From Caryophanales bacterium UBA5732 (GTDB lineage: Bacteria; Bacillota_I; Bacilli_A; Izemoplasmatales; Hujiaoplasmataceae), in contig DIGC01000018.1 in the NCBI GenBank assembly GCA_002419445.1, positions 1 through 15,418 of the forward strand: 15,418 nucleotides of DNA. Reading direction: 5' to 3'. Position 1 is the first letter of the stretch; every line of letters starts with the position of its first letter. The notes under the pieces were generated by a model. That model saw only the letters and a list, made by a program, of their open reading frames with translations. It ran no database searches and was not told the origin of the DNA. Positions 8,735-15,401 of this stretch are shown here, piece by piece. The position numbers were made by a program, and so were the translations under genes.

Positions 8735-9244
8735 TTAATTACTTTCTACAGTTTCTTCTTTAGTAGTTAGCATATTTAAGCCAACTGCTAATTCTCTTAA
8801 TGGTGCTAATAATTGTGTTGCTAACATTGCGAGTAAAGTGTTTTTTCCAGGTAATTGTGAAATTTCTTTGATTTGATCTTGATTGTAATAGTCGCCATCA
8901 ACAACTCCGGCTTTGACAACGATTTTCTTGTTTTTCTTTGCAAAAGCATATAATACTTTTGCTGCTGCAATTGAGTCTTCATACGCAAATACAACTCCGT
9001 TTGGACCATTTAAATCTTGAGTTAAGTCAGCGAATCCTACCTCTTGTGCGGCTCTTTTGGAAATATTGTTTTTAATAACAATGATTTCACAACCTGCATC
9101 ACGTAATAAATCACGTAATGCTTCAGTTTGGTCCACAGTCAAGCCTTGATATTCAGCGATAACTAATGATTTAGCGCGAGACATTTTTTCAGCGATCTTC
9201 TTAACTTCTTCTTGTTTGAAGCTAATAATGTTTTGATTTGCCAT
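8735..9244 (-). CDS. rplJ: Large ribosomal subunit protein uL10
   Basis: Stalk base protein that anchors L7/L12 dimers to 23S rRNA next to L11, and the autoregulator of its own operon in bacteria that carry the L10 leader. The 169-residue product is near the usual 165-170. It shows the N-terminal rRNA-binding segment (SLVIAEYQGLTVDQTEALR), LNGPNGVVFAYED in the middle, and LPGKNTLLAMLATQL leading into the C-terminal helix (about 137-160) that docks L12 dimers. The ribosome binding site TAAGGAGG lies 6-7 nt before the ATG. The gene is preceded by a leader RNA and attenuator and is likely controlled by the L10-L12 complex. Confidence 0.97.
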   Translation of the reverse strand: MANQNIISFKQEEVKKIAEKMSRAKSLVIAEYQGLTVDQTEALRDLLRDAGCEIIVIKNNISKRAAQEVGFADLTQDLNGPNGVVFAYEDSIAAAKVLYAFAKKNKKIVVKAGVVDGDYYNQDQIKEISQLPGKNTLLAMLATQLLAPLRELAVGLNMLTTKEETVESN

Positions 9245-9270
9245 TTTAGACCTCCTTATGTCTTTTTAAT

Positions 9271-9304
9271 AGAAAACCTCTTTTTCGTTTTCAAGAAAAA
9301 GAGG
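9271..9304 (-). terminator. Attenuator (intrinsic terminator) in the rplJ leader
   Basis: A perfect 10-bp stem (CCTCTTTTTC at 9277-9286 with GAAAAAGAGG at 9295-9304) with an 8-nt loop is followed on the minus strand by TTTTCT. It lies between the L10 leader core and the rplJ ribosome binding site. In B. subtilis, binding of L10(L12)4 to the leader promotes termination at the equivalent place, so this is the likely regulated terminator of rplJL. Confidence 0.85.
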
Positions 9305-9373
9305 AATAAATAAGCTTTATTTATTATTCTTTGTCTCGGTAGGATATTAAGCATTATAGCGCCTACTGTCTTT
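9305..9373 (-). promoter_or_regulatory. L10 leader RNA (rplJL autoregulatory element)
   Basis: Reading the minus strand just after the rplA stop, the transcript carries AAAGACAGTAGGCGC, then GCTTAATATCCTACCGAG. This matches the conserved core of the Bacillota L10 leader family (GACAG.AGG...GCUUAAUAUCCU.CCGAG). GTAGG (9362-9366) pairs with CCTAC (9339-9343). A second AT-only hairpin (9305-9313 with 9317-9325) follows and stacks directly on the attenuator stem with no unpaired base between them. It is the binding site of the L10-L12 complex by family knowledge. Confidence 0.92.
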
Positions 9374-9384
9374 GATAAAGTTAT

Positions 9385-10074
9385 TTATTTTTTTAAAATT
9401 TCAATCTTTACCCCAGGTCCCATTGTTGATGAAACGCTGACGTTCTTCATGTAAACACCTTTAACAGTTGATGGTCTAGCTCTTCTAATTGCATCTAAAA
9501 TTGTATTATAGTTATCTACAAGTTTAGCTGTTTCAAAAGAAACTTTACCAAAAATTACTAGGATGTTTCCAAATTTGTCAACACGGTAAGTGATCTTACC
9601 GCCTTTTGAGTCTTCTACAGTTCTTGCGATGTCCATCGTTACAGTACCAGTCTTAGGGTTTGGCATCAAACCTTTAGGTCCTAATAAACGACCAATCTTA
9701 CCAAGTGTAGCCATCATATCTGGTGTAGCGATAACTACATCAAATTCGAACCAACCTGCTTTGATTTTTTCGATTAAATCATCTTCGCCGACAAAGTCAG
9801 CGCCGGCATCTTTAGCTTCTTGAGCTTTTTCGCCACGAGCGAAAACTAAAACTCTTTTAGTTTTACCAGTTCCATGCGGTAAAACTAACGCTCCTCTTAA
9901 ATTTTGTTCTGCTTTACGAGGGTTTAAGTTTAAGTTGAAAGCTAATTCCATTGATGCATCGAATTTTTCAAAGGAAACTGATTTTACTAATTCAACAGCC
10001 TCTTCGATAGTGTATCTCTTAGTACGATCGACTTTTGCAAGAGCTTCAGAATACTTTCTTCCTGTTGTAGCCAT
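9385..10074 (-). CDS. rplA: Large ribosomal subunit protein uL1
   Basis: Protein of the mobile L1 stalk, which guides deacylated tRNA out of the E site. In many bacteria it is also a translational repressor of the L11-L1 mRNA. The product has 229 residues (usual about 230). The family signature IGRLLGPKGLMPNPKTGTV is at 127-145, with VEDSKGGKITYRVDK and RRARPSTVKGVYMKNV further on. The start ATG has AGGAGG (10082-10087) 7 nt upstream. The gene lies 77 nt after rplK, and the gap contains an L1-type recognition motif and a small hairpin. It is cotranscribed with rplK. Confidence 0.97.
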   Translation of the reverse strand: MATTGRKYSEALAKVDRTKRYTIEEAVELVKSVSFEKFDASMELAFNLNLNPRKAEQNLRGALVLPHGTGKTKRVLVFARGEKAQEAKDAGADFVGEDDLIEKIKAGWFEFDVVIATPDMMATLGKIGRLLGPKGLMPNPKTGTVTMDIARTVEDSKGGKITYRVDKFGNILVIFGKVSFETAKLVDNYNTILDAIRRARPSTVKGVYMKNVSVSSTMGPGVKIEILKK

Positions 10075-10091
10075 GTTCTTTCCTCCTATAT

Positions 10092-10117
10092 TTGGTTTTA
10101 GCGGAATGTCCTCCCAA
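10092..10117 (-). promoter_or_regulatory. L1-type RNA recognition site before rplA
   Basis: The minus-strand transcript reads TTGGGAGGACATTCC, then GCTAAAACCAA. TTGG pairs with CCAA and GGA with TCC, leaving an asymmetric internal loop (GA opposite GCTAAAA). This resembles the L1-binding site of 23S rRNA and of L11-L1 leaders. It lies 5 nt upstream of the AGGAGG core used by rplA, so bound L1 could block rplA initiation. A second, better-formed copy precedes rplK. The motif is seen; repression is inferred. Confidence 0.55.
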
Positions 10118-10122
10118 TTATA

Positions 10123-10145
10123 TAGTTGTATATATAAAACAACTA
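10123..10145 (-). other. Small hairpin in the rplK-rplA gap
   Basis: A 7-bp inverted repeat (TAGTTGT at 10123-10129 with ACAACTA at 10139-10145) encloses a 9-nt AT loop. There is no U-tract after it on the minus strand, so it is not a terminator. It sits 5 nt upstream of the L1-like site and may help present it. Confidence 0.4.
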
Positions 10146-10151
10146 ATAAAC

Positions 10152-10577
10152 TTAGTCTTTTACGACAATTCCCATGTTTCTCGCCGTACCTGCAATAATG
10201 TTCATTGCTGCTTCAACATCATTTGCGTTTAGGTCTGGCATTTTGATTGTCGCGATTTCTCTTAGTTGTTCTTTTGTAATTGTTGCGACAGTATCAGTTT
10301 TTGAATTTCCTGCTCCTTTTTGGATCTTGCATGCTTTCTTTAACAAATCACTAGCAGGCGGTGTTTTTGTTATGAATGTAAATGAACGATCATCAAATAC
10401 GGTTAGTACTACCGGAATAACACTTCCTACTTGATCTTTTGTACGTTCGTTGAATTGCACGCAAAATTGTTGAATGTTAACTCCCGCTTGTCCCAAAATT
10501 GGTCCAATTGGTGGTGCAGGTGTTGCTTTTCCACCGTTAACTTGCAGTTTAACAACGCTCTTAATTTCTTTAGCCAC
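10152..10577 (-). CDS. rplK: Large ribosomal subunit protein uL11
   Basis: Protein of the GTPase-associated centre that binds 23S rRNA helices 43-44 with L10. It is the site of thiopeptide action and is needed for stringent activation of RelA-type enzymes. The product is 141 residues, exactly the usual length. It begins MAKEIKSVVKLQVNGGK, has the proline helix ATPAPPIGPILGQAGVN (18-34), SFTFITKTPP (65-74) and the C-terminal rRNA-binding part MPDLNANDVEAAM (113-125). A longer frame begins three codons upstream at GTG (10584-10586), but that codon overlaps the Shine-Dalgarno sequence. GTG at 10575-10577 is 8 nt from GGAGG and gives the family N terminus. It is the first gene of the r-protein unit, directly behind promoter and L1-type leader. 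Confidence 0.97.
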   Translation of the reverse strand: MAKEIKSVVKLQVNGGKATPAPPIGPILGQAGVNIQQFCVQFNERTKDQVGSVIPVVLTVFDDRSFTFITKTPPASDLLKKACKIQKGAGNSKTDTVATITKEQLREIATIKMPDLNANDVEAAMNIIAGTARNMGIVVKD

Positions 10578-10585
10578 GAAAGACA

Positions 10586-10592
10586 CCTCCTT
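10586..10592 (-). promoter_or_regulatory. rplK ribosome binding site that decides the start
   Basis: AAGGAGG on the minus strand. Its last G is also the first base of an upstream in-frame GTG (10584-10586), which therefore cannot be the initiator. The GTG at 10575-10577 lies 8 nt downstream and fits. Confidence 0.8.
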
Positions 10593-10603
10593 ATTTTCGT
10601 GAT

Positions 10604-10632
10604 GTGGTTATAGGAAAATTTATTCCTCCCAC
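10604..10632 (-). promoter_or_regulatory. L1-type RNA recognition site in the rplK leader
   Basis: The transcript reads GTGGGAGGAA, an AT-rich loop, then TTTCCTATAACCAC. GTGG pairs with CCAC and GGAA with TTCC, with an asymmetric internal loop (GA opposite TATAA). This is the arrangement known for L1 repressor sites in L11-L1 operon leaders. It lies about 20 nt after the predicted start point and 12 nt before the rplK Shine-Dalgarno sequence. By analogy, free L1 would bind here to repress the operon. Confidence 0.68.
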
Positions 10633-10658
10633 TTTAAATCCTTTTTACACGCTGAATT

Positions 10659-10687
10659 ATTATACAATAAAACCTATTTTTAGTCAA
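10659..10687 (-). promoter_or_regulatory. SigA-type promoter of the rplK-rplA-rplJ-rplL unit
   Basis: On the minus strand, -35 TTGACT (10682-10687) and a perfect -10 TATAAT (10659-10664) are spaced by 17 nt. The predicted start is near 10652, in AGCGTGT, giving a leader of about 75 nt that carries the L1-type site. The sequence from the -10 downstream matches the promoter at the left edge of the window at 21 of 24 positions. Confidence 0.88.
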
Positions 10688-10715
10688 GATTTTTTTACTG
10701 TAAAAATAATTGTGA

Positions 10716-13160
10716 TTAAATATCGAACTTAGCAGTGATTTCAGCTGGAGTTTTCCGTAATAAAGTAAAGATCGGCAACATGCCAAATACTATATTTAAT
10801 AAGTAAATTCCGATTATTCCCGCTAAGAATAATTGAATAGGAAAATAAAAGATGTTTGTATAATCGCTAATTTGATTTTGAAGTTCATTTACTACGTATG
10901 TCATTAATAGATAACTTGTTAAAGAACCAACTGTAGTAAAGGTAATAATTTCGGAGAAAAATATCTTGTAGATATCTCTTTTTGTCGCCCCTATAGCTCG
11001 GTAAACGCCAATTTCTTTAATTCTATTCAACATACTGGATCTCATCATAAAGAAGATATAGACAATAATACCAATAATAATCACAACCACCTGATAAATT
11101 TTATCAGCATTCATTTTTAAGATTGTTTCTCTATGAATCGATAATTGTTGTTCGTAAGCATTATATAGTTCATAGCCTAAGTCGTCAAAATCCTCTATAG
11201 CCTGTTCAGGGTTATCAGTATAAAAGAGTAGAAAATCATAATAATAACCGTTATAAAAATTGTGCAAAATCGCCTCTTCAAAATCTGTATTCGAAACAAC
11301 AAACATACTGCCTTCATATGCATACTCGTTATCAGCTGGAGCGTATTTTCCGACAACTGTCATTTCGTCGTAAAATGCGCTATAGAAAGGAACAACTTCT
11401 CCAATTAAATATGGTGAATACTGATCAACTAACATTTCGTGACTGTTTTGTATCACTCTTCCTTCAACGATTTCAATTCTTCCTTCAAGCAAACCGTAAG
11501 TAGCCATCGGTTCCATGTTCCAATCATGATAGAAAGCAAAGATTGCTTCATCAACCACAATTACAATTGGTGATTCGGTTTTAACGATACCCACAATTGT
11601 AAACCCAAGCGTATTAAACTCATAATTTTGTTCTTGTCTAATTTGCGCTCCAATTAAATCTTCAATATTAGTAATATTAAGGTCTAGTAAACTTTTAGTT
11701 CCTAAGATACTTTCAGCAACCCATTCATCGATAGCAATCTCATAATTAGTATCAGGTAATTCTCCATAACTCAAAGTTACGTCTTGATAATAAGATAGTT
11801 TTACTGGATAAGCGGATATGTCCGCTCTTGCTCGTCCTTGATAATAATCAAAATACTCGAACGTCATTCTCGGAACGTTAGTGTAAGGCGAAAATTCTAT
11901 TCCCTCAACTGTAGTAAGAATTTCGTTCAATTCTTCATATTGAATGTCATATTTATAAGGCTGAACTGACATTAATTCTCGAGGTGATGTTACGAAGTCT
12001 TTTTCATCGATTGCAGTAATGTTACCAAAAGTCGCTAATTGGAAAACTAAAATAGCGGAAATGATGAAATATCCTAACAAAAATAATTTACTGACGAACT
12101 TCTTTCTCGAAAAGACTCTGTTAAATCCGGCTTTAATAGTTGTCGACCATCTAATAAAAGATTTTTTCTCTTTTAAAGAGTCGATTTTTTTGAACTGGGA
12201 TAAGTCAAAATCATATTCGGAAATATCAGTTGCTTCGCGCTTTTTATAATGATCATCGACTAATCTAATTTCTGAAGTTTCATCAATGAACTTAATTTTT
12301 CTTTTCGATTTTACCTTTACATAAAGACTACCTTTAAATTCAATTAATTTAACATTTAAACTCTCATCTTTTTCATGATCGTAGTAATAATCGATTCCAC
12401 TTTCTTTAAGACTTTCATCTAGCTTTAAATCTTGAAGATAAATGTTTCTTTCGTCGACATGATCAAATCCGGCTACACCGGTATTTTCATAATCATTTAT
12501 GACTTTTCCATCGCTGATTTCGATAATTCGGTCTGCGTAAAAGTCTACTAGTCCGCGTTCATGGGTTACTAAAATTACGAGTCTTGTTTCCGATATTTTT
12601 TTAATGATGCTCATAATTTCGAAAGTATTATTCGCATCTAGATTTCCTGTCGGTTCATCTGCCAAAACTACATCCGGATCTTTAGCCAAAGCTCTAGCTA
12701 TTGCAACACGTTGTTGTTGACCGCCAGATAAAGCTTTGACATTTCGTTTACGGTAATTATACATTCCCACACTTTCGAGAACGTAATTTACTCTTTCTTC
12801 AACTTCTTCTTTTTTATAAAGACCAGCCATATTTAAAGCTAGCTCAATGTTTTCATATACTGTTTTAGAGAGAACTAAGTTATAGTTTTGGAATATATAT
12901 CCCACTTTTTCATTTCTTAGCATATCCCATTGCATCGGATTATATTTTTTAATAGTTTGATTATTAAAAGTAATCTCGCCGCTATAAAAACTATCCAAAC
13001 CACCAATGACATTTAGCAATGTTGTTTTACCGCACCCAGAAGGTCCGGTTAAAGCCACTAGTCCGGTTTTAGGAAAATCGATTGAAGTATCATTGATGAC
13101 ATGAATTTGATTTGGTCTTCCTTTATTATAATATTTATTAAGATTCTTTAAACTAATCAT
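10716..13160 (-). CDS. MacB-type ABC transporter: ATPase fused to FtsX-like permease (second of pair)
   Basis: Membrane ABC protein of 814 residues; the substrate is unknown. The N-terminal ATPase has Walker A GPSGCGKTT (39-47), Q-loop Gln91, signature LSGGQ (144-148), Walker B VVLADEP (164-170) and switch His200, so it looks active. A charged linker of about 120 residues (222-345) follows. Then come TM1 (about 357-378), an exported domain of about 300 residues (379-686), and TM2-TM4 (about 688-708, 731-757, 771-797). The FtsX motif KEIGVYRAIGATKRDI is at 715-730. This is the MacB topology, used by family members for efflux of peptides or antibiotics, lipoprotein handling or mechanical signalling. 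Its ribosome binding site (GGAG, 13168-13171) overlaps the stop region of the preceding paralogue, with a 4-nt gap between genes. A heterodimer with that protein is likely by inference. No terminator follows. Confidence 0.9.
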   Translation of the reverse strand: MISLKNLNKYYNKGRPNQIHVINDTSIDFPKTGLVALTGPSGCGKTTLLNVIGGLDSFYSGEITFNNQTIKKYNPMQWDMLRNEKVGYIFQNYNLVLSKTVYENIELALNMAGLYKKEEVEERVNYVLESVGMYNYRKRNVKALSGGQQQRVAIARALAKDPDVVLADEPTGNLDANNTFEIMSIIKKISETRLVILVTHERGLVDFYADRIIEISDGKVINDYENTGVAGFDHVDERNIYLQDLKLDESLKESGIDYYYDHEKDESLNVKLIEFKGSLYVKVKSKRKIKFIDETSEIRLVDDHYKKREATDISEYDFDLSQFKKIDSLKEKKSFIRWSTTIKAGFNRVFSRKKFVSKLFLLGYFIISAILVFQLATFGNITAIDEKDFVTSPRELMSVQPYKYDIQYEELNEILTTVEGIEFSPYTNVPRMTFEYFDYYQGRARADISAYPVKLSYYQDVTLSYGELPDTNYEIAIDEWVAESILGTKSLLDLNITNIEDLIGAQIRQEQNYEFNTLGFTIVGIVKTESPIVIVVDEAIFAFYHDWNMEPMATYGLLEGRIEIVEGRVIQNSHEMLVDQYSPYLIGEVVPFYSAFYDEMTVVGKYAPADNEYAYEGSMFVVSNTDFEEAILHNFYNGYYYDFLLFYTDNPEQAIEDFDDLGYELYNAYEQQLSIHRETILKMNADKIYQVVVIIIGIIVYIFFMMRSSMLNRIKEIGVYRAIGATKRDIYKIFFSEIITFTTVGSLTSYLLMTYVVNELQNQISDYTNIFYFPIQLFLAGIIGIYLLNIVFGMLPIFTLLRKTPAEITAKFDI

Positions 13161-13164
13161 TGGG

Positions 13165-15360
13165 CTACTCCAAATCCGTTTTTAATGTCTTGGAAACACT
13201 GTTCGAAAAAATCTTATTGCAATATTTTCTCGAAACAACTAAAGACATCAAAACTAATAATATAAAATAGATGATATAACTACTGACATTAAACACTTTA
13301 AAAGCGTTAAAAGGTTCAACGATATTGTTTGGCAAGCTAAGTGACAAGACTAAGAAGATTGCAAATGAAATGATTACGATATAGAAGTTTTCAACATAAA
13401 TAAAAGACTTAATAACATTCTGATTAGCCCCAATGGTTCTAAATATAGCATAATCATGCAGTTTGGTATTAATAATCATTTTAAAGATGATATATGTAAT
13501 AAAAGTTGATCCAATCATGGTTACTAATAAGACAATGACCATTCCAATATTGGCAAAAATCAATAACAACCCTTGAAACTGATCAAACGGAACAGAATCA
13601 AAAGGATACACCACTTTATATTTAAAGGTTAAGCCATCTTGTAATCTAGCTATTTGTCTAACTAAACCTTCGACATTGATATCGGTATTCGTCATAACGC
13701 TTACTTGATAAATTTCATCATAGAAAATCAAGTCGTAAGTTGCTTGATTGACATAAAAACGATTATCAGTTAAGTTGCTGTCAATAATTAAATCAATGTC
13801 ATAACTATCATTGACATAGTAATCGTTGATGTTTAGTTTGGCATCGACGATACAACCGTCAGGACAAAAATAATTAGAATAATCCATACTCATTCTAACT
13901 TCTAAATCATCTAGAGTTGGATCAATATATAAATTATTTGGATAAGGACTATATTCCAGTTGATCAAAGTCGATTTTAACAGATCCGTATTTTGAAAAAT
14001 ATTGGGTATTTTTAATTACCTCCCACATAGCGTCACTGACGAATATGTAGTCTTGGTTCATCAGGGAACTCCCTAACATAAAATCATTGCTTACCATACC
14101 GGAGACTTCAAAACTAAAATCAGTATTTTCGAACCCAAATGCATCGGTCAATATTTCGCCCACTGCGTCTTCACCAACATCATAAGTCCAATCGGAAGCT
14201 GCTATAATAACCTGGTTGTCTTCTTCAGGCAAATCGCCATAAGTAATGGTTAAATCATCCGGCAACAAAGATAATGGTAAAAAGTTTACGCTTATATAAT
14301 CTATATCCCCGCCATTAGAATATAAAGTTCTAGACATATCCATGGCATAATCATGAGTAATCAAAGTTTTTACTTGGGAATAGCTTGATAATTGTTCTAA
14401 ATCGCTCTCAGTTAAAGGCTGATTATCAGTTCTTTTTACTACTATTCGATCGGGATTGGTGTAATCAAAATGACTGTTATAAAAGAAAGCGGATTGTTGA
14501 GAAACAATAATATATCCTCCATAAGCTATACCGACGAATATCGCAAAAAATGAAAAGACCAGTATCATTAACAATGTCTTCTTTGGTACTGCAAAAAGAT
14601 TTCTTAATGAAAGTCTTAACAAAGATGTAAAATTTATTTTAAATTCTTTATCTTCTAGTTTAGGTAAATCTTTCTTTTCAACTTTGAGAAGTTCTTTATC
14701 TTCGACAATTTCGCCGTCATAGATTCTGATTTTTCTAGTTGCGAACTCTGCGACTTGAGAAAAATCATGAGTAACCATTATTACTAATTTATCCTTGGCA
14801 ATATCGGCTAACAACCTAATAATTTGTCTTGCCGAATCGGAATCTAAGTTTCCGGTTGGTTCATCAGCCGCGATAATCGGGCAATCCTTTGCTAAAGCTC
14901 TAGCAATAACAACTCTTTGTTTTTGCCCACCGCTTAATTTAGTGGCTTTGTGATGAGCGTGATCTTTAAGGCCGACTTTTTCGATGATTTCCATGGCTCT
15001 GGTTTTGATTTTATCTTTTGGATATCCGGATAATAAAAGTGGGGCTTCAACGTTTTGTAAAACCGTGTATGAGTCTATTAAATTATAGTCTTGGAAAACA
15101 AAAGCGACATATTTTTTACGATAATTTTCCATATCGCTGACAGAGAAATATGAGGTTTCTTCACCATTAACATATATTTCCCCTTCTTCATAAGTGTCAA
15201 TTCCGCTGATCACATTTAAAAGAGTGGTTTTACCAGAACCTGATTCACCAACTATCGCAACGAACTCGTTGACATGTAACTCTAAATTAACTTTTCTTAA
15301 TCCCAAAGCAATTACATCATTTGAACTGTAATACTTTGATACGTTTGATAACTTAATCAT
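13165..15360 (-). CDS. MacB-type ABC transporter: ATPase fused to FtsX-like permease (first of pair)
   Basis: Membrane ABC protein of 731 residues; the substrate is unknown. The ATPase has Walker A GESGSGKTT (38-46), Q-loop Gln90, signature LSGGQ (142-146), Walker B IIAADEP (162-168), D-loop after Asn171 and switch His198. A short linker (about 215-255) leads to TM1 (about 262-286). An exported domain (about 287-596) carries a Cys499-x3-Cys503 pair, and TM2-TM4 follow (about 597-626, 651-677, 690-710). The FtsX-type motif YAIFRTIGANQNVI is at 637-650. The exported domain shares TYGDLPE (373-379) with SYGELPD of the downstream protein, indicating paralogy. The TAG stop is followed 4 nt later by the next gene. 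The chosen ATG gives an intact ATPase N terminus, with AGGAGG 10 nt upstream. A nearer ATG (15369-15367) is out of frame and opens only five codons. Confidence 0.9.
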   Translation of the reverse strand: MIKLSNVSKYYSSNDVIALGLRKVNLELHVNEFVAIVGESGSGKTTLLNVISGIDTYEEGEIYVNGEETSYFSVSDMENYRKKYVAFVFQDYNLIDSYTVLQNVEAPLLLSGYPKDKIKTRAMEIIEKVGLKDHAHHKATKLSGGQKQRVVIARALAKDCPIIAADEPTGNLDSDSARQIIRLLADIAKDKLVIMVTHDFSQVAEFATRKIRIYDGEIVEDKELLKVEKKDLPKLEDKEFKINFTSLLRLSLRNLFAVPKKTLLMILVFSFFAIFVGIAYGGYIIVSQQSAFFYNSHFDYTNPDRIVVKRTDNQPLTESDLEQLSSYSQVKTLITHDYAMDMSRTLYSNGGDIDYISVNFLPLSLLPDDLTITYGDLPEEDNQVIIAASDWTYDVGEDAVGEILTDAFGFENTDFSFEVSGMVSNDFMLGSSLMNQDYIFVSDAMWEVIKNTQYFSKYGSVKIDFDQLEYSPYPNNLYIDPTLDDLEVRMSMDYSNYFCPDGCIVDAKLNINDYYVNDSYDIDLIIDSNLTDNRFYVNQATYDLIFYDEIYQVSVMTNTDINVEGLVRQIARLQDGLTFKYKVVYPFDSVPFDQFQGLLLIFANIGMVIVLLVTMIGSTFITYIIFKMIINTKLHDYAIFRTIGANQNVIKSFIYVENFYIVIISFAIFLVLSLSLPNNIVEPFNAFKVFNVSSYIIYFILLVLMSLVVSRKYCNKIFSNSVSKTLKTDLE

Positions 15361-15370
15361 CAGTTTTCAT

Positions 15371-15376
15371 CCTCCT
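15371..15376 (-). promoter_or_regulatory. Ribosome binding site of the first ABC gene, with long spacing
   Basis: AGGAGG on the minus strand lies 10 nt before the ATG at 15358-15360, slightly longer than elsewhere in this window (6-9 nt). An ATG directly after it opens a five-codon frame overlapping the true start, at too short a distance to be used normally. Confidence 0.7.
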
Positions 15377-15392
15377 AGTATGCTTGAATTTC

Positions 15393-15401
15393 ATTATATC
15401 A
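15393..15401 (-). promoter_or_regulatory. Extended -10 element of the ABC pair
   Basis: The minus strand reads TGATATAAT, a perfect -10 hexamer with extended TG, giving a start near 15386 and a leader of about 25 nt. At a 17-nt spacing only three bases of the -35 box would fall inside the window, so it cannot be judged. The AT background makes a chance match possible. Confidence 0.6.

Noticed and set aside
8377..8763. A 128-codon open frame on the plus strand opposite rplL and the start of the rplL-rplJ gap
   Set aside because: It is the antisense shadow of rplL, rich in Ser, Thr and Ile as complement frames of AT-rich genes are, with no convincing ribosome binding site or family resemblance.
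9353..9358. A perfect TATAAT on the minus strand in the rplJ leader
   Set aside because: It is part of the conserved L10 leader core, and no -35-like hexamer is present at 16-18 nt upstream, so a separate rplJ promoter is not supported.
10692..10706. AT inverted repeat TTTTTA-loop-TAAAAA after the second ABC gene as a terminator
   Set aside because: The stem is only A-T pairs, the loop is very short and no U-tract follows on the minus strand.
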